The notes below the pieces were generated by a model that saw only the letters and a list, made by a program, of their open reading frames with translations, ran no database searches and had not been told where the DNA came from. Shown here piece by piece: positions 59,686 to 64,000 of a stretch of DNA of 64,000 bases. The translations under genes were made by a program, and so were the position numbers. Position 1 is the stretch's first letter. Each line of letters opens with the position of its first letter. Origin of the DNA: Achromobacter denitrificans NBRC 15125. GTDB lineage: Bacteria; Pseudomonadota; Gammaproteobacteria; Burkholderiales; Burkholderiaceae_B. The DNA lies in NCBI RefSeq assembly GCF_001571365.1, contig NZ_BCTQ01000001.1, positions 1-64,000 on the forward strand, written 5' to 3'.

Positions 59686-60594
59686 CTAGACGCCGAAGCT
59701 GTCCACCAGCGGCGCCAGCGCGCCGCGCAGGCAGGTGGCCCAGAATTTTCCCGCCTCGGACAAGGGGCGGCTGCCATGCAGGATCATGTGGCATTCGAAA
59801 TGCACCGGCGCGGCCAGCGGCCGGTAGCTCAGCCCGGCCGCCTCCATGCCGACCGCGGTGGCGGGATTGGCGATGCCCACCCCGTGGCCCGCCAGCGCCA
59901 GTTGGCACACGGTGCTGGAATACGGCGTCTCGATCGCCACCTTCAAATGACGTCCCGCCTGGGCCAGCAGCGCGTCCAGGCGCTTGCGCGACCCGTCCTC
60001 GGCATTCAGCGCGATCACGTCCACCTCGGACAGGTGCGAAAACTCCACGCGCTCCAGCCGCGCCAGGGGATGGCCCTTGGGGAAGACCGCCACGGCGCGC
60101 AGGCTGGCCAGGCGATGGCCCCGCAGCCCCTCCAGTTCCGACTCGTCCGCCACCGCGGCCAGGTCCAGCTCGCCCGACACCACCATGTCGCGCAAGGTGT
60201 TGGAGTCTCGGATCTGCAGGTACAGCGCCGTATCGGGGTAGCGCGCGCGGAAGCGGGAAATGGCGTCGCTCACCACCGCGCCGCTATAGGCATGGATGCA
60301 GCCGATGCGCAGCCGCGGCTGGGCGGCGCCGCGGATCGCGCGGATCTTGCGGCCCAGGCTTTCCAGCCCGACGTTCAGGCGGCGGATCTCCTCATACAGC
60401 AGGGTCGCCTCGGGCGTGCGCTGCATGCGCTGGCGCACGCGCTCGAACAGGCGCAGCTCGATGCTGGCCTCCAGCGCCGCCAGCGTCGCGCTGACGGTAG
60501 CCGGGGAAACGTCCAGGCGCCTGGCGGCGGCGGTGACGCTTTCCGTCTCGTAGACGGTGCGGAAGGTCTCGACCTGCTTGAGCGTGAAGGTCAT
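59686..60594 (-). CDS. LysR family transcriptional regulator
   Basis: A 302-residue LysR regulator: FTLKQVETFRTVYETESVTAAARRLDVSPATVSATLAALEASIELRLFERVRQRM, then the effector domain (LRIGCIHAYSGAVVSDAISRFRARYPDTALYLQ). It is convergent with the Bug/deacylase/PLP operon and likely controls it, but no shared promoter is present to prove it. It lies 18 bp after recO in the same direction, so readthrough from the era block is possible. Confidence 0.9.
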   Translation of the reverse strand: MTFTLKQVETFRTVYETESVTAAARRLDVSPATVSATLAALEASIELRLFERVRQRMQRTPEATLLYEEIRRLNVGLESLGRKIRAIRGAAQPRLRIGCIHAYSGAVVSDAISRFRARYPDTALYLQIRDSNTLRDMVVSGELDLAAVADESELEGLRGHRLASLRAVAVFPKGHPLARLERVEFSHLSEVDVIALNAEDGSRKRLDALLAQAGRHLKVAIETPYSSTVCQLALAGHGVGIANPATAVGMEAAGLSYRPLAAPVHFECHMILHGSRPLSEAGKFWATCLRGALAPLVDSFGV

Positions 60595-60612
60595 GGCCGG
60601 GACGCGATGCGT

Positions 60613-61200
60613 TCAGATGCGCTGCAGGTCCAGCAGCACGCGCCGGGTCGACAGCGGCCGGCCGGCCAGGATTTCGGCCAGGCGCTCGCGCAGATCGCGG
60701 CGCAGGGCCGGCTCGATCGCCGGGTCGTCGAAATCGGGCGGCGCTTCGTCCACGCCGTAGCCCGTCTCGCGCAGCAGCGTCCATTCGAAGCGGCGCAGCG
60801 CGCCGGCCGCGCGGGTGCCGCCCGACAACTGCTGCAAGGCGGTGTCGTAGGCATCGAACAGCAACGGATGGGCGTCCTCGCGCGGAAGCAGCCGCAGCAG
60901 CAATTCGTTCATGTACCAGGCCGACATCAGCGCGGTGCCGGTCAGCGGCCGGATGCCGGCGATCTCGGCCCGCGTCAGCGTCTTCACTTCGCCGTTGCCG
61001 GTCCATGACAGCAGCAAGGGCTGGAACGCGGACAGCACCGGACGCAGCACGGAATACGGGCGCTTGGCGCCCTTGGCGACCATGGCCACGCAGCCGTGGT
61101 CGCGCGAAAAAGTCTGAACGATGAGGGAGGTCTCACGCCACGCGGTGGCGTGCAGCATATACCCCGGGCGATCCTGGACGCGAGGCGCCCGTCTACTCAT
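60613..61200 (-). CDS. recO: DNA repair protein RecO (short form)
   Basis: A 195-residue RecO, shorter than the usual 240. The N-terminal OB fold (DRPGYMLHATAWRETSLIVQTFSRDHGCVAMVAKGAKRPYS) and helical start (WYMNELLLRLLPREDAHPLLFDAYDTAL) are normal. After LLRETGYGVDEAP it runs directly to ALRRDLRERLAEILAGRPLSTRRVLLDL: the roughly 45-residue zinc-finger/middle segment of other RecO proteins is missing and there are no cysteine pairs. RecO anneals DNA and loads RecA with RecR. It overlaps the era stop by eight bases. Confidence 0.85.
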   Translation of the reverse strand: MSRRAPRVQDRPGYMLHATAWRETSLIVQTFSRDHGCVAMVAKGAKRPYSVLRPVLSAFQPLLLSWTGNGEVKTLTRAEIAGIRPLTGTALMSAWYMNELLLRLLPREDAHPLLFDAYDTALQQLSGGTRAAGALRRFEWTLLRETGYGVDEAPPDFDDPAIEPALRRDLRERLAEILAGRPLSTRRVLLDLQRI

Positions 61201-62083
61201 AGCCCAGGTCGCGCAGCGCACCCTCGCGGTCGGACCAGCCCTTGCGCACCTTGATGTAGACCTCCAGGTGCACCGGCTTGTCCAGCAGCTTGGCAATGTC
61301 CTGCCGCGCCTCCGAAGCGATGCGCTTCATGTGCATGCCGCCCGTGCCCAGCAGGATGGGCTTGTGGCTGTCGCGCTCGACCACCACGCAGGCATTGATG
61401 CTGGCGCCCTTGCTGGTTTCTTCCCACTGCTCGATGACGACGGTACAGCCGTAGGGCAGTTCGTCGCCCACCAGGCGGAAGATCTTCTCGCGCACGAGTT
61501 CCGCGGCGATGAAGCGCATGGGCCGGTCGGTCAGCGTGTCTTCCTCGAACATGGGCTCGCCTTCCGGCAGCCGCGCCGCGATTTCCTGCAGCAGCTGGTC
61601 CAGCTGCTGGTTCTTGGTGGCGCTCACGGGCACCACGGCCCCGAAGGGATGCAGCGCCATGATCTTGGACACGAACGCGAACAGATCGTCGCGGTTCTTG
61701 AGGGCGTCGATCTTGGAGACGACCAGGATGGTGCGTTCCGGCGAGGGCAGCAGCGGCAGCAGCTTGGCGTCGCCTTCGGACCACTTGCCCGCCTCCACCA
61801 CGTGCACCACCACGTCCACGTCGGCCAGGGCCTGCGTGACCACGCGGTTCATCATGCGGTTCATGGCGCCGCCATGCCGCGTCTGGAAGCCGGGAGTATC
61901 GACGAAAACGAATTGCTCGTGCTCGCGCGTCAGCACCCCATGGATGCGGTGACGCGTGGTCTGCGCCTTGCGCGACACGATGGAAATCTTGGAACCGATC
62001 AGGGCGTTGGTCAGCGTGGACTTGCCCACGTTGGGACGGCCCACGATGGCAACGAAGCCGGTACGGAAAGGGGTATCGCTCAT
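61193..62083 (-). CDS. era: GTPase Era
   Basis: A 296-residue GTPase for 16S rRNA maturation and 30S assembly. G1 GRPNVGKST (residues 15-23), G3 DTPG, G4 SKID (usually NKxD), and a C-terminal KH domain ([39 protein letters not shown]). The family context lepA-lepB-rnc-era-recO is complete. It overlaps rnc by four bases (ATGA). Confidence 0.97.
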   Translation of the reverse strand: MSDTPFRTGFVAIVGRPNVGKSTLTNALIGSKISIVSRKAQTTRHRIHGVLTREHEQFVFVDTPGFQTRHGGAMNRMMNRVVTQALADVDVVVHVVEAGKWSEGDAKLLPLLPSPERTILVVSKIDALKNRDDLFAFVSKIMALHPFGAVVPVSATKNQQLDQLLQEIAARLPEGEPMFEEDTLTDRPMRFIAAELVREKIFRLVGDELPYGCTVVIEQWEETSKGASINACVVVERDSHKPILLGTGGMHMKRIASEARQDIAKLLDKPVHLEVYIKVRKGWSDREGALRDLGYE

Positions 62084-62841
62084 TTAGTCTCTTGAGCCAC
62101 TGCCACGGGCAGCGACAATTGCGCGGTCTTGCGCGCCTTGCCCGACTTGCGGGCCGCCTTGGAGGCCGGGCTGACGGCCAATGCGGCCTCAAGCGCCAGC
62201 TTGGCCGCCGATTGCTCGGCCGCGCGGCGGCTGGCGCCCGCGGCCATGACTTTGATTTCGAGCGCCGGGATGGCGCACTCGACTTCGAACTGCTGGCTGT
62301 GGGCCGCGCCATGCGTGGCCACGACCGTGTACTGCGGCAACGCCAGCTTGCGGCCTTGCAGGAATTCCTGCAGCAGCGTCTTGGCGTCCTTGCCCAGGGT
62401 CTTGGGGTCGACCGACGCCAGCACCGGCTGGTACTGGCGCACGATCACGCGGCGGGCGGCGTCGAAACCGGCGTCCAGGAAAACGGCGCCGAACAGCGCT
62501 TCCACCGTGTCGGCCAGGATCGAGGGGCGGCGGAAGCCGCCGCTCTTCAGCTCGCCTTCGCCCAGGCGCAGGTACTGCGACAGTTCCAGGCGCTGGGCGA
62601 TTTCCGCCAGCGAGGCCTGCTTGACCAGATTGGCCCGCAGGCGCGAGAGGTCGCCTTCGTCGATCTTGGAATAGCGCTCGAACAGCATCGCCGCGACGAC
62701 GAAGTTCAGCACGGAATCCCCGAGGAATTCCAGACGCTCGTTGTGGCGCGAACCGTGACTGCGATGCGTCAGCGCCTGTTCGAGCAAGGCCGGATCACCG
62801 AAGTGGTGCTCCAGGCGGTTTTCTAGCGTGGCTAGCGACAT
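62080..62841 (-). CDS. rnc: Ribonuclease III
   Basis: A 253-residue double-strand RNA endonuclease. The signature [16 protein letters not shown] includes Asp42; [13 protein letters not shown] provides the second catalytic acid. A dsRBD follows ([24 protein letters not shown], then [16 protein letters not shown]). A Lys/Ala-rich C-terminal tail of about 25 residues is extra. It processes rRNA precursors and follows lepB by two bases. Confidence 0.97.
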   Translation of the reverse strand: MSLATLENRLEHHFGDPALLEQALTHRSHGSRHNERLEFLGDSVLNFVVAAMLFERYSKIDEGDLSRLRANLVKQASLAEIAQRLELSQYLRLGEGELKSGGFRRPSILADTVEALFGAVFLDAGFDAARRVIVRQYQPVLASVDPKTLGKDAKTLLQEFLQGRKLALPQYTVVATHGAAHSQQFEVECAIPALEIKVMAAGASRRAAEQSAAKLALEAALAVSPASKAARKSGKARKTAQLSLPVAVAQETK

Positions 62842-62843
62842 AA

Positions 62844-63728
62844 TCAGTTGAACCGGCCGATGCGGCTGAGATCGCTGAAGTTCATCCAGATGAAGAACGC
62901 GCGCCCGACGATATTGGATTCAGGAACGAAGCCCCAGTACCGGCTGTCCGCGCTGTTGTCCCGATTATCGCCCATTGCGAAAAATTGGCCCTCGGGTACT
63001 TTGCAGCGTACCCCATTGCGGCTGTATTGGCAGTTTTGACGGTTGGGAAATTGCCACATCGGGGCATATTCCTGCGGCTTGCCTTCATCCAGCAGTATTT
63101 TGTGCTCAACTTCGCCCAAATTCTCCTTATATTGCGCTATATAGGAGACGCGATCGGGTTCAAAGTAGTCGCCGTCGCGCACATGCGGCACCAATTCCCC
63201 ATTGACATAGAGCTTTTTGTCGAGGTAGGCGATCTCATCGCCCGGCAGGCCGACCACGCGCTTGATGTAGTCGACGTCCGGATCCACGGGATAGCGGAAG
63301 ACGAACACGTCGCCGCGCTGGGGCTTGCCGACTTCGATCACCTTCTTGTCGATGACCGGCAGGCGCAAGCCGTAGCTGAACTTGTTCACGAGGATCAGGT
63401 CGCCCGATTGCAGCGTCGGCAACATGGAGCCCGACGGAATGCGGAACGGCTCGACCACGAACGAGCGCAGCATGAACACGAAAAGAATGACGGGGAAGAA
63501 GCTCACCGCATATTCGATCCACCACGGCACGCGGCGCGCCGCGTCGCCCGCCTCGCGGCGCAGCCGCTCGGCCTCCTGGGCGTCTCCGACCAGGGCGGCG
63601 TCGTACTGCGCCATCGCGGCCTCGGCGCGACGTTCGCGGCCCCGCCGCAGCACTGCCAGATCAAGCACCCAGATAGTGCCGGTCAACACCAGCAACACAA
63701 ACAGGATCAGGGCAAAGTTCCAACTCAT
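62844..63728 (-). CDS. lepB: Signal peptidase I
   Basis: A 294-residue inner-membrane protease. Two N-terminal helices ([20 protein letters not shown] and [19 protein letters not shown]) precede the catalytic dyad: Ser101 ([10 protein letters not shown]) and Lys156 ([12 protein letters not shown]). [18 protein letters not shown] is the box E motif. It cuts signal peptides of exported proteins. It lies 23 bp after lepA. Confidence 0.97.
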   Translation of the reverse strand: MSWNFALILFVLLVLTGTIWVLDLAVLRRGRERRAEAAMAQYDAALVGDAQEAERLRREAGDAARRVPWWIEYAVSFFPVILFVFMLRSFVVEPFRIPSGSMLPTLQSGDLILVNKFSYGLRLPVIDKKVIEVGKPQRGDVFVFRYPVDPDVDYIKRVVGLPGDEIAYLDKKLYVNGELVPHVRDGDYFEPDRVSYIAQYKENLGEVEHKILLDEGKPQEYAPMWQFPNRQNCQYSRNGVRCKVPEGQFFAMGDNRDNSADSRYWGFVPESNIVGRAFFIWMNFSDLSRIGRFN

Positions 63729-63751
63729 CAGCTAACCGCCTTCATTTGGTT

Positions 63752-64000
63752 CTATTTGTCTTCCACTTGCAGGATGGCCAGGAACGCCTCCTGCGGGATT
63801 TCCACGCTACCCACCTGCTTCATGCGCTTCTTGCCGGCCTTCTGCTTTTCCAGCAGTTTCTTCTTGCGCGAGATGTCGCCGCCATAGCACTTCGCCAACA
63901 CGTTCTTGCGCAGCGCCTTGACGTTCTCGCGCGCGATGATTTCCGCGCCGATGGCCGCCTGGATGACCACGTCGAACATCTGCCGCGGGATCAGCCCGCG
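63752..64000 (-). CDS. lepA: Elongation factor 4 (LepA), C-terminal end only
   Basis: The last 82 residues of LepA, cut by the window edge. The frame continues to 64000 ([12 protein letters not shown]) and contains the conserved ending [29 protein letters not shown] and [12 protein letters not shown]. LepA is a ribosomal GTPase; its GTPase domains lie outside the window. Confidence 0.96.
   Translation of the reverse strand, partial: RGLIPRQMFDVVIQAAIGAEIIARENVKALRKNVLAKCYGGDISRKKKLLEKQKAGKKRMKQVGSVEIPQEAFLAILQVEDK

Overview
The window is high-GC DNA of a betaproteobacterium, most likely an Alcaligenaceae member of the Bordetella/Achromobacter type. This rests on gene order (lepA-lepB-rnc-era-recO, pyrG/eno/ftsB, divergent lptF/pepA-holC), on a solitary Bug-type tripartite-tricarboxylate binding protein, on dense LysR/GntR regulation of small catabolic operons, and on GC-rich interspersed repeats between and inside genes. 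No rRNA, tRNA, CRISPR array, insertion sequence, prophage gene or replication origin could be recognised. It reads as ordinary chromosome made of housekeeping blocks separated by accessory metabolic operons.

Layout. 1-4.9 kb: an inverted/direct repeat cluster, hemJ, an RlmL-type rRNA methyltransferase with a long basic N-terminal tail, a 62-residue unknown protein behind an elaborate promoter, a GC-rich direct repeat, an RDD membrane protein and an LpxH-like phosphoesterase. 4.9-9.0 kb: acyl-CoA synthetase plus gamma-carbonic-anhydrase-like protein, hslO, and an orphan TadE-like protein whose start lies in the hslO terminator. 9.0-14.2 kb: ftsB, eno, a DUF1330 protein and pyrG (minus strand), then an unknown multi-pass membrane protein. 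14.2-25.6 kb: a nine-gene minus-strand operon led by an RpiR regulator, with isoaspartyl peptidase, the gsiABCD glutathione/peptide importer and three further peptidases. 25.7-31 kb: elaA, a two-subunit CoA transferase, a thioesterase, ETF-ubiquinone oxidoreductase and an SDR protein.

31-37 kb: a short cytochrome P450 without the usual distal threonine, overlapping an ABM-fold protein; a GntR regulator with two winged helices; an omega-amino-acid aminotransferase sharing its probable operator; then threonine aldolase with an EamA exporter. 37-43 kb: acs, followed by a translationally coupled prpE-glcG-MFS operon. 43-50 kb: an NlpC/P60 lipoprotein, a small DUF2325 protein behind a Fur-like box, cysB, mmsA with a branched-chain-type binding protein, and a divergent LysR regulator. 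50-64 kb: lptF, pepA, holC, a YccA-type protein, an aldo-keto reductase with a translocator-like MFS protein, a Bug/aspartoacylase/PLP-enzyme operon with a convergent LysR gene, and the recO-era-rnc-lepB-lepA block, with lepA cut by the window end.

The metabolic genes share a theme: import of peptides, amino acids and organic acids (gsi, branched-chain-type and Bug binding proteins), hydrolysis (IaaA, P1, M55, M24, M17 enzymes), transamination and semialdehyde oxidation (class III aminotransferase, MmsA), and CoA activation (Acs, PrpE, MACS, CoA transferase) feeding ETF-QO. Functions are assigned by reading protein motifs by eye; no database search was run.
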